Shown one piece after another: positions 33,346 to 41,133 of a stretch of 64,000 nt of DNA. Position numbers and translations under genes: made by a program. The DNA lies in the NCBI RefSeq assembly GCF_009761675.1, contig NZ_QUZH01000004.1, forward strand, positions 1-64,000, read 5' to 3'. The notes beneath the pieces were generated by a model that saw only the letters and a program-made list of their open reading frames with translations, was not told the DNA's origin and made no database searches. Every line of letters begins with the position of its first letter. Within the stretch, counting starts at the first letter, position 1. The DNA comes from Bhargavaea sp. CC-171006 (lineage in GTDB: Bacteria > Bacillota > Bacilli > Bacillales_A > Planococcaceae).

Positions 33346-34002
33346 TCATTTCCTCTTACCCATCTGTCTCACAGGGTACATGAGGATATCGCTGGCAAGT
33401 TCAGCTGCACGCGCCCAGAGCGCCCCTTTCCCCTCTACCAGACGCTGTACAGTCTGTTCGGCCTGGCTCTGACGCTCCTGGAGTTTAAGCAGTGTATCAA
33501 ACCCGCTGCGTACCATTCCCCTCATGCGCTCCTGCATGCATTCAGCAACCTCGGGGAAGAATTCACTGAAGTGATCTTCCCCTATCCACTTCTGTGCCTG
33601 GGCCGCCTTGTCGATCTCCTGTTTATAAAAAGCGGACTGCGCTTCCATCAGGTAATACAGGTCGAGCGCATCATGGATCCGGCTGAGCTTACCATAACCG
33701 ACATTCTTCGCCCGGTATAGCTTGACTGCTTCACGGACATCCTCCCCGCGGCTATGGCGCCGGGGCTTGACCTGATGAAGGGTTGAGTAGCCGTTGTCAG
33801 GCAGGGCCGGATACCAGCGCCTGAACTTCTCCTCGAATTCCGCCAGAACAGCTGCCATTTCCCGGCGCGCCTCTTTTGCATAATGTCCTTTCGGATAATA
33901 GTAATCCAGGAGCTCCGCCCGTCTTTTTCGCCGCGCCAGCCAGCCGCCCGCCTCCGGCCAATCCGGGTATGGGCCAGCCGATTGCTTGTCCCGCTGTTCC
34001 AT
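33346..34002 (-). CDS. Hypothetical helical protein, 218 residues
   Basis: I do not recognise this protein. It is soluble, strongly charged and largely helical (ARREMAAVLAEFEEKFRRWYP; SRIHDALDLYYLMEAQSAFYKQ; FDTLLKLQERQSQAEQTVQRL). It has an N-terminal basic RRKRRAELLDYYYPKG segment and no signal or membrane helix. ATG at 34002 follows GGGGAGA. It stands alone between teichoic acid genes and a cupin gene. Codon-level coherence and a good start argue that it is a real gene. Confidence 0.6.
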   Translation of the reverse strand: MEQRDKQSAGPYPDWPEAGGWLARRKRRAELLDYYYPKGHYAKEARREMAAVLAEFEEKFRRWYPALPDNGYSTLHQVKPRRHSRGEDVREAVKLYRAKNVGYGKLSRIHDALDLYYLMEAQSAFYKQEIDKAAQAQKWIGEDHFSEFFPEVAECMQERMRGMVRSGFDTLLKLQERQSQAEQTVQRLVEGKGALWARAAELASDILMYPVRQMGKRK

Positions 34003-34078
34003 GATGCTCTCCCCCCTTCAATATTGCTTTTCTACTATTATACGGCTTTTTCGTTTTCTCTTCATCCTTGCAATCCGT

Positions 34079-34106
34079 AAAAAAAGCTTCCGCAGGTTGC
34101 GGAAGC
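34079..34106 (-). terminator. Terminator after the cupin gene
   Basis: GCTTCCGC pairs with GCGGAAGC around AGGTT, with an A run on the plus strand that becomes a T tract for the minus-strand gene. Confidence 0.75.
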
Positions 34107-34121
34107 CTGGTATACGATTAT

Positions 34122-34643
34122 TTATTTGATCCATTTATGTCGCATCGGACTTTGCTCGTCCAATCCGTAGACCGGGTCCTGATCTGGGACGCCGGCATTG
34201 CTGATTGTATTCTTTGCCTGGGCTGCCTTTGCCGGATCGCGCTGCATCATATTCGGCTCCGCTCCGTCAGGATAGGCACCGACAACTTCAAAATCATCGG
34301 TGGATTCGATTTTCATATGGCCCGTTCCTGCAGGAAGCAGAATCACATCTCCCGGCTTGACGTCGATGCGCTGGCCGGAATCCCCTCCGACCAGGACCGT
34401 TCCGGTACCCCGCCTCACACCAAGGACTTCATGTGTATTGGAGTGATAATGGAGATAGTCATAAACATCTCCCGTCCAGCTGTTTGTCCATCCATGGCTG
34501 TTGAAGGCTGCCTCGATTTCTTCTGGGCTCCGCCCCCCGTCCTCACCGTCAAATGCGTTCTGGTAGAAAATGACCGGAAGCGTCGGGTTATTCGGAATCT
34601 GTCCGTCCTCTTTCAGGAAAAACGATTGTACTTGAATATCCAT
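34122..34643 (-). CDS. Cupin-domain protein (YjlB-like)
   Basis: A 173-residue cupin. The two cupin motifs are visible: HYHSNTHEVLGVRRGTG near 78-94 with metal-ligand histidines and Glu, and PAGTGHMKIES near 117-127. The arrangement (FFLKEDGQIPNNPTLPVIFYQNAF at the start) matches the YjlB group, of unknown activity. ATG at 34643 follows AAAGGACGG; upstream codons to 34682 lack a ribosome site. Confidence 0.8.
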   Translation of the reverse strand: MDIQVQSFFLKEDGQIPNNPTLPVIFYQNAFDGEDGGRSPEEIEAAFNSHGWTNSWTGDVYDYLHYHSNTHEVLGVRRGTGTVLVGGDSGQRIDVKPGDVILLPAGTGHMKIESTDDFEVVGAYPDGAEPNMMQRDPAKAAQAKNTISNAGVPDQDPVYGLDEQSPMRHKWIK

Positions 34644-34955
34644 CTGATCCGTCCTTTCTTCCATTTTCCTTATGTTTTTCATTTACCCGTCTGCCGCTCT
34701 GCTAATCGTTTCCGTTTGGCGGGACTTGCGAATTTCAATTTTGAGCAGCAGGCAAAACCCTTAAATGGGTCTTTTTCCATATAAGAACGCCCCATTTCCA
34801 TGTTCGTGTGCCGCAAGATTCAAATTTGAAGAACGCAAAATTGGATTTTGAGCATTTGACATTCAAATAAGCCCGTTCGACCGGATTTCTCCGATTCAGT
34901 AGGCTGAACATACCCGGGAAAACGTTGCGCCGTGCACGGCCTGAAAGGCCGACTC
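34644..34955. other. Gap between the cupin and sigma-factor genes
   Basis: No gene is seen. A weak ACCC/GGGT hairpin with a T tract lies near 34757-34775. Promoters for the divergent cupin and sigma-factor genes should lie here, but I could not pick convincing boxes. Confidence 0.4.
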
Positions 34956-35489
34956 ATGATGTCGAACCAGAATACCGAAAACCTCCTGCAGCAATATGAA
35001 CCCATGATTTCCGCCATGCTCCGCCAATTGAATATCCGTCGTGATCACGACAACTTCAGGCAGGCGGCACGCCTCGCGCTCTGTCAGGCTTGTGAAAGGT
35101 ACGACAGCCAACGCGGGCATTTCGCACCGTTTGCATACCGGACGATCCGCGGTGCAATGCTGGATGAACTAAAAAGAGAAAGCCGTCATACAGAAGCCGC
35201 TTCCGCCGTCGGCCCCGATATCCTTGAAATCCTATCCGGCAGGCAGGCATGCGACGCGGATGCTGAATTTACGGACGATCGGCTTCCAATGCTGCGGCAG
35301 GCCTTTACCCGCCTGCCGGAAGCTGACCGTCTCCTGCTGATACGGCTTTTTGCACAGCGGTTGCCTTATACCGAATGCGCAAGGCTGGCGGGAATCTCCG
35401 TTCCCGGCATCAAAAAGCGCCGGGAACGGATCCTCGGCAGGCTCAGGAAGCAGATCAATGCCATGCTGGAAAAGGAGTCGGCTGTTTAG
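34956..35489 (+). CDS. Sigma-70 family RNA polymerase sigma factor (orphan)
   Basis: A 177-residue small sigma factor with region 2 (FRQAARLALCQACERYDSQRGHFAPFAYRTIRGAMLDELKRESR, where APFAYRTIRGAM is the -10-contact helix) and region 4 (LPEADRLLLIRLFAQRLPYTECARLAGISVPGIKKRRERILGRL). Region 3 is missing, as in ECF-like factors. No anti-sigma gene is adjacent. ATG 34956 or 34959 follows AAAGG; the upstream GTG at 34932 has none. A SigB-like promoter for the next gene overlaps its 3' end. Confidence 0.8.
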   Translation: MMSNQNTENLLQQYEPMISAMLRQLNIRRDHDNFRQAARLALCQACERYDSQRGHFAPFAYRTIRGAMLDELKRESRHTEAASAVGPDILEILSGRQACDADAEFTDDRLPMLRQAFTRLPEADRLLLIRLFAQRLPYTECARLAGISVPGIKKRRERILGRLRKQINAMLEKESAV

Positions 35490-35508
35490 GCTCATGTGGT
35501 GAGGGTAA
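35484..35508 (+). promoter_or_regulatory. SigB-type promoter candidate for the YflT-like gene
   Basis: GTTTAG, a 13-nt spacer, and GGGTAA each match the SigB consensus at five of six positions. It overlaps the last codons of the sigma-factor gene and lies 43 nt before a YflT-type stress gene. Confidence 0.65.
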
Positions 35509-35551
35509 ACATAACCATGAATGATTGAATGATAATCAGGAGGGATTCAGA

Positions 35552-35884
35552 ATGGCAAAAGTACTTACAGTGGAAAATGGCGTGCAGGCACGCGAGGAAA
35601 TCGACAAACTCGTCACACAAGGGTATGACAAAGATCAGATTTACCTGTTTGCACATTATGATGATCGTGAGAAAGACATCGCCGAAGCACTTGATATCGA
35701 AACGGCTGGCATGAGCGACACCGGCTTTTTCAAGGGCATGAAGAACCTGGTCGCAAAACGGGGCGACGAGCTCCGCTCCGAATTTGAGGGCGTCGGGCTT
35801 TCCCAGCAGGAAGCCGATGAATACGAGAAAGTATTGGACGAAGGACGCCTCGTCCTCGTCGCGCAAGACGCAACGGACAAATAA
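35552..35884 (+). CDS. General stress protein 17M-like (YflT domain)
   Basis: A 110-residue protein consisting of one YflT/GSP17M domain (VENGVQAREEIDKLVTQGYDKDQIYLFAH; DTGFFKGMKNLV; LSQQEADEYEKVLDEGRLVLVA). B. subtilis yflT is a SigB-regulon member, and a SigB-like promoter precedes this gene. Molecular function is unknown. ATG at 35552 is behind CAGGAGGG; nine codons upstream in frame are not likely to be translated. Confidence 0.85.
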   Translation: MAKVLTVENGVQAREEIDKLVTQGYDKDQIYLFAHYDDREKDIAEALDIETAGMSDTGFFKGMKNLVAKRGDELRSEFEGVGLSQQEADEYEKVLDEGRLVLVAQDATDK

Positions 35885-35887
35885 ACA

Positions 35888-35924
35888 TTTAAAAACGCCG
35901 TCCGGACCGGGCGGCGTTTTTAAA
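35888..35924 (+). terminator. Terminator after the YflT-like gene
   Basis: TTTAAAAACGCCG pairs with CGGCGTTTTTAAA around an 11-nt loop, 3 nt past the stop codon. Confidence 0.85.
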
Positions 35925-35984
35925 TGCCGGAAAACGGAAAGAATAAACTGAAGGAAACCGAAAACGCAGAAAGGAGGAAGCAGC

Positions 35985-36620
35985 GTGGGCATCCATAAGT
36001 TTTTTACCAGTATGAACGACCTGGAGAGAATCATCCGCGCACCGGGCAAATTCAAATTCGAAGAGCACAACGTGGCTGCTCATTCATGGAAAGTCGCGCA
36101 GTATGCCATGTTTTTCGGCACACTCGAAGAGATGGGCGGTGCGGACGTCGACTGGAAGTCACTTTATGAGAAAACCATCAACCATGATTTCGCAGAAGTC
36201 TTTATAGGAGACATCAAGACGCCCGTCAAGCATTCCTCCCCGGAACTTAAGCAGATGCTTGCCACGGTCGAAGAAAAGATGATGGAGAAATTCATTCACC
36301 GGGAGATACCTGAAGAATTCCAGGCCGTCTTCTTCCACCGCATGAAAGAAGGCAAGGATGGGACACTGGAAGGGCGGCTTTTGGAACTCGCCGATAAGCT
36401 GGACCAGTTCTATGAGGCTTACGCTGAACTTAAGCGAGGCAACACGGAACCCGATTTTACTCAGATGTACGAGATTGCACTCACCAAGATCCTCGAGATG
36501 CCGCTGAAAAAGAGTGTGGCCTACTTCCGGAATGTCATTCTGGAAGACGTCGTCAATGAGAAAACGGCCGTCGACGTCAAAAGTCTTACTATGCGCATCC
36601 TGAATGAGCAAAAAGATTAG
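35985..36620 (+). CDS. HD-domain 5'-nucleotidase (YfbR-like)
   Basis: A 211-residue HD-superfamily phosphohydrolase of the YfbR type. The metal ligands appear as H30 and H34 in EEHNVAAHSWKVA, HD at 68-69 in INHDFAEVF, and D138 in LELADKLDQFYEAY. YfbR enzymes dephosphorylate deoxyribonucleoside 5'-monophosphates. The start is GTG at 35985, 6 nt after AAGGAGGAAGC. It appears monocistronic. Confidence 0.85.
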   Translation: MGIHKFFTSMNDLERIIRAPGKFKFEEHNVAAHSWKVAQYAMFFGTLEEMGGADVDWKSLYEKTINHDFAEVFIGDIKTPVKHSSPELKQMLATVEEKMMEKFIHREIPEEFQAVFFHRMKEGKDGTLEGRLLELADKLDQFYEAYAELKRGNTEPDFTQMYEIALTKILEMPLKKSVAYFRNVILEDVVNEKTAVDVKSLTMRILNEQKD

Positions 36621-36664
36621 GCGCCAAGAATGTGAATATTGTTTGAACAATTTCTATTTAATGG

Positions 36665-36682
36665 CATAATCCGAAAATTCGG
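36665..36682 (+). promoter_or_regulatory. Operator-like dyad upstream of the gdhA promoter
   Basis: CCGAAAATTCGG (36671-36682) has perfect 5-bp inverted arms. The overlapping 15-mer at 36665-36679 matches the CodY consensus at 11 of 15 positions. It ends 2 nt before the -35 box. CodY control is only a suggestion. Confidence 0.35.
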
Positions 36683-36684
36683 TA

Positions 36685-36713
36685 TTGAAAACGATTAACT
36701 GTCTGTGTATAAT
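36685..36713 (+). promoter_or_regulatory. SigA promoter of gdhA
   Basis: TTGAAA, a 17-nt spacer, and TATAAT form an excellent housekeeping promoter. The predicted leader is nearly 100 nt. The -35 overlaps TGAAAACGATTAAC, a cre-like sequence with two mismatches. Confidence 0.8.
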
Positions 36714-36757
36714 TATGAAATCAGACTCATAGTTTTTTTCTGAGAAAACATAGACGG

Positions 36758-36791
36758 AAAGGAACAAGGAATCCCTGTCGGTTCCTTTTTT
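36758..36791 (+). terminator. Terminator-like hairpin in the gdhA leader
   Basis: AAAGGAAC (36758-36765) pairs with GTTCCTTTT from 36781, followed by T residues, between the promoter and the gdhA start. The same right arm can pair instead with AAAGGAA at about 36800-36807, which holds the gdhA ribosome site. The two hairpins exclude each other. Confidence 0.5.
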
Positions 36792-36817
36792 CGGTTCCAG
36801 GAAAGGAATGATGCAAC

Positions 36818-38200
36818 ATGCAGATGGTCAGAGACGTTAAGGAAGAGGCACGGCGCAACGCAAATGATTATGTCCATCAGGTCTTCGAACTCGTCAAACG
36901 CCGCAATCCTGGACAAAAGGAATTCCTCCAGGCGGTCCGCGAGATTTTCGACTCCCTCCGCCCCGTTTTCGCCCAGCATCCGGAATATATACGGGATGGT
37001 ATTCTGGAACGGATTGTGGAACCCGAACGGATCATTTCATTCCGGGTGACGTGGGAAGACGACAACGGGAAGGTCCATGTGAACCGAGGGTACCGTGTCC
37101 AGTACAACAGTACACTCGGACCTTACAAAGGCGGGTTGCGTTTCCACCCTTCCGTCAACGACAGCATCATCAAATTCCTGGGCTTTGAGCAGATTTTCAA
37201 GAACGCGCTGACAGGCCTTCCGATCGGCGGTGGCAAAGGCGGTTCCGATTTTGACCCGAAAGGAAAAACGGACCGTGAAATCATGCGCTTCTGCCAGAGC
37301 TTCATCACCGAGCTGAGCAAGCATGTCGGCCCGGATACGGACGTTCCTGCAGGAGACATCGGGGTCGGCAAGCGTGAAATCGGCTATATGTTCGGCCATT
37401 ACAAGCGACTGAAGAACGCCTACGAAGCGGGTGTCTTTACAGGCAAAGACCCGGAAAGCGGCGGCAGCCTCGGCCGGAAAGAAGCAACCGGCTATGGCCT
37501 CGTCTACTTTACCGATGAGATGCTGAAACATCACGGCCTGGACCTTAAAAATAAAACGACGGTCGTATCAGGCTCTGGTAATGTTTCGATCTACGCCATG
37601 GAGAAGGCCATTGAGTATGGCGCCAAGGTCATTGCCTGCAGTGACTCAAACGGCTATATTCATGATCCGGCCGGCATCAACCTTGAAACGGTCAAGCAGC
37701 TGAAGGAAGTTGAACGCCGCCGAATCAAGGACTACATCCTGTTCCACCCGGATGCCACCTATACAGAGGGCTGCGGGGATATCTGGTCCATTCCTTGCGA
37801 GATTGCACTGCCATGTGCCACACAGAACGAACTTGATGAAGCATCTGCAGCCAAGCTGATCGAGAACGGGCTGATTGCAATCGCTGAAGGCGCGAACATG
37901 CCATGCGACCAGGAAGCGATTGACCTGTTCCTGGAGAACGGCATCTTCTACGGACCTGCCAAGGCTGCCAATGCCGGAGGCGTCGCGGTATCTGCGATGG
38001 AAATGTCGCAGAACAGCATGCGCTATTCCTGGACTGAAGATGAAGTAAATGAAAAACTCCACCGAGTCATGATTGATATCCATAAAAACTGTGTCGAGAC
38101 GGCAGAACAATATGGATATGAGAACAACCTGATGGTCGGAGCAAACATCGCAGGTTTCAAAAAGGTTGCCGATGCCATGGTTGCCCACGGCCTGCACTGA
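36818..38200 (+). CDS. gdhA: NADP-type glutamate dehydrogenase
   Basis: A 460-residue hexameric-type glutamate dehydrogenase interconverting glutamate with 2-oxoglutarate and ammonium. The substrate-binding region has GPYKGGLRFHPSVN (101-114) and the catalytic lysine region PIGGGKGGSDFDPKGK with K140. The Rossmann region reads VVSGSGNVSIYAMEKA. The TEL..HVGPDTDVPAGDIGVGKREIGYM segment and the 460-residue length match the NADP-dependent GdhA class rather than the 410-residue RocG/GudB class. It has its own strong promoter, a structured leader, and a terminator. Confidence 0.92.
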   Translation: MQMVRDVKEEARRNANDYVHQVFELVKRRNPGQKEFLQAVREIFDSLRPVFAQHPEYIRDGILERIVEPERIISFRVTWEDDNGKVHVNRGYRVQYNSTLGPYKGGLRFHPSVNDSIIKFLGFEQIFKNALTGLPIGGGKGGSDFDPKGKTDREIMRFCQSFITELSKHVGPDTDVPAGDIGVGKREIGYMFGHYKRLKNAYEAGVFTGKDPESGGSLGRKEATGYGLVYFTDEMLKHHGLDLKNKTTVVSGSGNVSIYAMEKAIEYGAKVIACSDSNGYIHDPAGINLETVKQLKEVERRRIKDYILFHPDATYTEGCGDIWSIPCEIALPCATQNELDEASAAKLIENGLIAIAEGANMPCDQEAIDLFLENGIFYGPAKAANAGGVAVSAMEMSQNSMRYSWTEDEVNEKLHRVMIDIHKNCVETAEQYGYENNLMVGANIAGFKKVADAMVAHGLH

Positions 38201-38237
38201 GTTCAAGTTCGACTGGCGCAAAAAATACTTTCAATCC

Positions 38238-38262
38238 ACTCCCCTCATAAGGGGAGTTTTTT
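38238..38262 (+). terminator. Terminator after gdhA
   Basis: ACTCCCC pairs with GGGGAGT around a 6-nt loop, followed by six T residues. Confidence 0.85.
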
Positions 38263-38364
38263 ATAATGGGGCAAAAAATATTTGTTCTGAAAGCCCATAC
38301 AAGGCAAACTAATGGTATAATTATGTCGAATCGAATCTATTATTTATGGCAAGGAGCCGTTGAT

Positions 38365-39333
38365 ATGCTTAAAGAATTCTTTATCGGTCTTTCCCAAAAT
38401 CAGTTTCTTAACGCTGCCGCACAGAAATACGGCCTTCAGCTCGGCGCGCAAAGCGTCGTTGCCGGTACGGATATCCATGAAGCCATTGAGACAATAAAAG
38501 AATTAAATAAAAGTGGTATCTCCGCCACAGTAGATAATCTTGGGGAATTCGTCCACGACCGCGAAGAAGCGACCGCTGCCAAAAATCAGATCCTGGGCGT
38601 CGTTGAAGCCATTCATGAGGCAGGAGTCGATGCTCATATCTCCCTTAAAGCCTCACAGCTCGGATTGGACATCGACTATGACTTCGCTCTCTCAAACCTG
38701 CGTGAGATTGTCCGGGCGGCCGCAAACTATGACATGTTCGTCAACATCGACATGGAAGACTATGCCCGTCTCCAGCCATCGTTCGACATTCTGGACGAGC
38801 TCTCAAAGGACTACAACAATGTCGGTACCGTCATCCAGGCATATTTCCACCGTGCAGAGGATGATATCCGGAACCATAAAGACTATCGCCTCCGAATTGT
38901 AAAAGGGGCTTATAAGGAGCCGGCGGATGTCGCCTATACAGAGAAGGAAGAAATTGACCGCAACTTCATCAAACTGATCGAGTACCATCTTCTCCACGGA
39001 AAATTCACATCGATTGCGACGCATGATCATCACGTCATCGAGCATGTGAAGAGATTTGCAACAGAAAATGACATTCCGCGGGATAAGTTCGAGTTCCAGA
39101 TGCTTTACGGGTTCCGCCGCGACATGCAGCATGAACTTGCATCTGAAGGTTACAATTTCACGACATATGTTCCGTTCGGCAAGGACTGGTACGGCTACTT
39201 CATGCGCCGTCTGGCTGAGCGCCCGCAGAACCTGAACCTCGTCGCAAAGCAGGTATTCACACCAAAGACCAATGGCGTCATCGCCCTTGCCGCAGGAGCT
39301 TTCCTGCTCGGCCGTATGACGAAGCGCCGCTGA
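38365..39333 (+). CDS. Proline dehydrogenase (PutB/FadM type)
   Basis: A 322-residue monofunctional proline dehydrogenase. It has a FAD-binding TIM barrel with ISLKASQLGLDIDYD, RLRIVKGAYKEP, SIATHDHHVIEHV, FEFQMLYGFRRDMQ and PFGKDWYGYFMRRLAERPQNL. It oxidises proline to pyrroline-5-carboxylate. The last ~20 residues (VIALAAGAFLLGRMTKRR) are hydrophobic then basic, beyond the usual barrel end, possibly a tail anchor. ATG at 38365 follows AAGGAG; the frame opens at 38266 without a ribosome site. The pyrroline-5-carboxylate dehydrogenase partner is not in the window. Confidence 0.9.
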   Translation: MLKEFFIGLSQNQFLNAAAQKYGLQLGAQSVVAGTDIHEAIETIKELNKSGISATVDNLGEFVHDREEATAAKNQILGVVEAIHEAGVDAHISLKASQLGLDIDYDFALSNLREIVRAAANYDMFVNIDMEDYARLQPSFDILDELSKDYNNVGTVIQAYFHRAEDDIRNHKDYRLRIVKGAYKEPADVAYTEKEEIDRNFIKLIEYHLLHGKFTSIATHDHHVIEHVKRFATENDIPRDKFEFQMLYGFRRDMQHELASEGYNFTTYVPFGKDWYGYFMRRLAERPQNLNLVAKQVFTPKTNGVIALAAGAFLLGRMTKRR

Positions 39334-39343
39334 AGAATGAATC

Positions 39344-39384
39344 AAGGACCGCACATCCGGATTTTCCCGGATGTACGGTCCTTT
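39344..39384. terminator. Bidirectional terminator
   Basis: AAGGACCG and CGGTCCTT form the outer stem and CATCCGG/CCGGATG the inner stem, between the convergent proline dehydrogenase and M20 peptidase genes. Confidence 0.85.
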
Positions 39385-39396
39385 TATTGATGCCGA

Positions 39397-40536
39397 TTAT
39401 GGTTTCTCCGACAGACGGACAATGGTTTCGGCAAGCAGGCGGCAACGCGGGATGAACGAGTCCAGCTCCATGTACTCGTCTTCCCGGTGGGCATTTCCGC
39501 CGACGGGACCCATCCCGTCGATGGTCGGAATCCCCGCGGCGGAGGTGTATGATGCATCTCCGCCGCCGCCTGTTGCGGTGTCGGTCACTTCAATCCCGAT
39601 TTCAGCACCGATTTCCCTGATGATTTCGATTAGCCGGGCTGTCCCTTCAGTGCGCTCCATCGGTGGCCGGTCTATGGCACCTTCGACAGTGATGCTCGTC
39701 CCTTCCACGTCCGGCACCGCACAGATATCTCGGATTTTACGATCAAGCGGCTCCGCCTGGGAAAGCTTCGTCGTGCGGATATCCACATAGCCGACGGCTT
39801 CCGGCGTGACGACATTCACAGCATCTCCCCCCTGGATAATGCCTACATTGACGGTGATTCCTTCAGTGTAATCTGTCAGCGCATGAAGTTTGATGATCTT
39901 GTGGGCAAGCTCTTCCGTTGCACTCCGCCCTTTTTCCGGTTCGATGCCCGAATGTGCGGCAACGCCGTGTACACGGATCGTGTAGTCTCCTCCGCCTTTG
40001 CGGGCACTGACGTGCGACCCATCCTTGCGGGCGGGCTCCATGATGAGCGCGGCCTTCTTTCCTTCTGTATGTGCTTCAATCATCGGGCGGCTCGTGATCG
40101 AACCGATCTCCTCATCGCTCGTAAGGAGAATTTCGATATTATCCAGGCCGGGTCTGCCGCTCTCTTTAATGGCCTGCACAGCGTAAATCAGCGAGACGAG
40201 GCTTGCCTTCATATCGATGACACCAGGCCCGTATGCGCGGCCATCTCTTACTGAAAACGGCCGCTCTCTTGCCGTTCCGTCGCGGAAGACCGTATCCATA
40301 TGTGCAACGATCAGGATTTCGGGAGCCGACGCATCGTTGTGCCGGATGATGAGGTGGTCGCCCTGGATCTCCTGTGAAACGGTCTGGACGTCAAATCCGA
40401 GGTTGATATACGCTTCTTTCAAGATGCTTCCGACCTTGTCGATTCCCGCTTTGTTTCGCGAGCCGGAGTCAATATTGACAAGCTGCTCGAGCAAACCGAG
40501 CATTTCTTCCTGACGGCTGTTCAGGAACTGTTCCAT
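39397..40536 (-). CDS. M20 family metallopeptidase (carboxypeptidase G2-like)
   Basis: A 379-residue di-zinc peptidase. Metal-site motifs are VAHMDTV near 77-83, GVIDMKASL near 107-115, TSDEEIGS near 138-145 with the catalytic Glu pair, and the final His in GGNAHREDEYME. The lid domain lies around 180-290. It resembles glutamate carboxypeptidases (CPG2) that release C-terminal Glu from peptides or folates; the natural substrate is not certain. No signal peptide, so cytoplasmic. The ATG at 40536 has GGAG 9 nt upstream; an ATG two codons earlier is too close. Confidence 0.85.
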   Translation of the reverse strand: MEQFLNSRQEEMLGLLEQLVNIDSGSRNKAGIDKVGSILKEAYINLGFDVQTVSQEIQGDHLIIRHNDASAPEILIVAHMDTVFRDGTARERPFSVRDGRAYGPGVIDMKASLVSLIYAVQAIKESGRPGLDNIEILLTSDEEIGSITSRPMIEAHTEGKKAALIMEPARKDGSHVSARKGGGDYTIRVHGVAAHSGIEPEKGRSATEELAHKIIKLHALTDYTEGITVNVGIIQGGDAVNVVTPEAVGYVDIRTTKLSQAEPLDRKIRDICAVPDVEGTSITVEGAIDRPPMERTEGTARLIEIIREIGAEIGIEVTDTATGGGGDASYTSAAGIPTIDGMGPVGGNAHREDEYMELDSFIPRCRLLAETIVRLSEKP

Positions 40537-40677
40537 GATCATTCACTCCATTCGCTCCTAGTTAATGATTGCCATTCCATTATACCGGTTCGGGCCATTC
40601 AGATGAACCTGCCATTCTATGTACCCGCAAGCAGAAAGATGAAGTGAAATGCAGAAAACTTTTCGACAAAATCCGAC

Positions 40678-40788
40678 TTATCCAGAACCTGTGGATAAGT
40701 CTATGCACATCATCCACACTGCCGAATGCGGAATGAGCCGTCATTCACACACACTATCAACAGGTTATCCACCGGTTTTTGTGGATAA
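40678..40788. promoter_or_regulatory. Cluster of five DnaA boxes upstream of sda
   Basis: Matches to TTATCCACA occur at 40678-40686 (one mismatch), 40690-40698 (perfect, inverted), 40710-40718 (one mismatch), 40765-40773 (one mismatch) and 40780-40788 (perfect, inverted). Five sites in 111 bp cannot reasonably be chance. In B. subtilis DnaA binds such a cluster before sda and activates it. No dnaA/dnaN neighbours or AT-rich unwinding region argue for an origin. Confidence 0.85.
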
Positions 40789-40796
40789 CGGAACAG

Positions 40797-40825
40797 TTGT
40801 TCCCGAATTACTTCTTTGATACATT
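40797..40825 (+). promoter_or_regulatory. Candidate sda promoter
   Basis: TTGTTC, a 17-nt spacer and TACATT, starting 9 nt after the last DnaA box. Both boxes are weak, which fits a promoter that depends on an activator such as DnaA. Confidence 0.45.
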
Positions 40826-40886
40826 GAGAATGTGGGAAATGCGCCCCGCATCCACAGACTGTGATCATCCACCGGAGGTGAACAAG

Positions 40887-41033
40887 TTGGACAGACTAAC
40901 AGACGATCAGCTTATTGACACCTATCTCACGGCGATTGCACACGGGCTTAATCAATGCTTCATCATGCTTCTGGAGAAAGAAATTATGCGGCGCACTTTT
41001 GAACAGGAAAAGAAACTGTTGTGTCCGGCCTGA
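40887..41033 (+). CDS. sda: Sporulation checkpoint inhibitor Sda
   Basis: A 48-residue helical-hairpin protein starting at TTG behind GGAGGTG (MDRLTDDQLIDTYLTAIAH, then LNQCFIMLLEKEIMRRTF). It aligns well with B. subtilis Sda (pattern KLSDELLIESY, LNRDFIELIENEIKRRSL). Sda binds the histidine kinase KinA and blocks phosphorelay entry to sporulation when replication initiation or DNA integrity is disturbed. Five DnaA boxes lie just upstream, the same arrangement as in B. subtilis. The frame extends back to 40779, but those codons cover the promoter. Confidence 0.88.
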   Translation: MDRLTDDQLIDTYLTAIAHGLNQCFIMLLEKEIMRRTFEQEKKLLCPA

Positions 41034-41038
41034 ATGAC

Positions 41039-41097
41039 CAAGCAGACGGCACCGGAAAAGCAGCATCTGCTGACCGGAACGCTTTCTGCTTTTTGTT
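41039..41097 (+). terminator. Terminator after sda
   Basis: AAGCAG at 41040 pairs with CTGCTTTTT near 41090, with an inner GCAGC.ATC.GCTG hairpin and a T tract. Confidence 0.55.
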
Positions 41098-41104
41098 ATT
41101 GCCC

Positions 41105-41129
41105 AAAAAAAAACCGGGAGGCTTCCCGG
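41105..41129 (-). terminator. Terminator after hutI
   Basis: CCGGGA and TCCCGG pair around GGCT; nine A residues on the plus strand become the T tract on the minus strand. Confidence 0.8.
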
Positions 41130-41133
41130 CTGG

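Noticed and set aside
38287-38305. cre site before proline dehydrogenase (TGAAAGCCCATACA)
   Set aside because: The essential central CG is lost and another position mismatches.
40600-40890. Chromosome replication origin
   Set aside because: DnaA boxes are clustered, but dnaA, dnaN, rpmH and an AT-rich unwinding region are absent, and the sda context explains the boxes.
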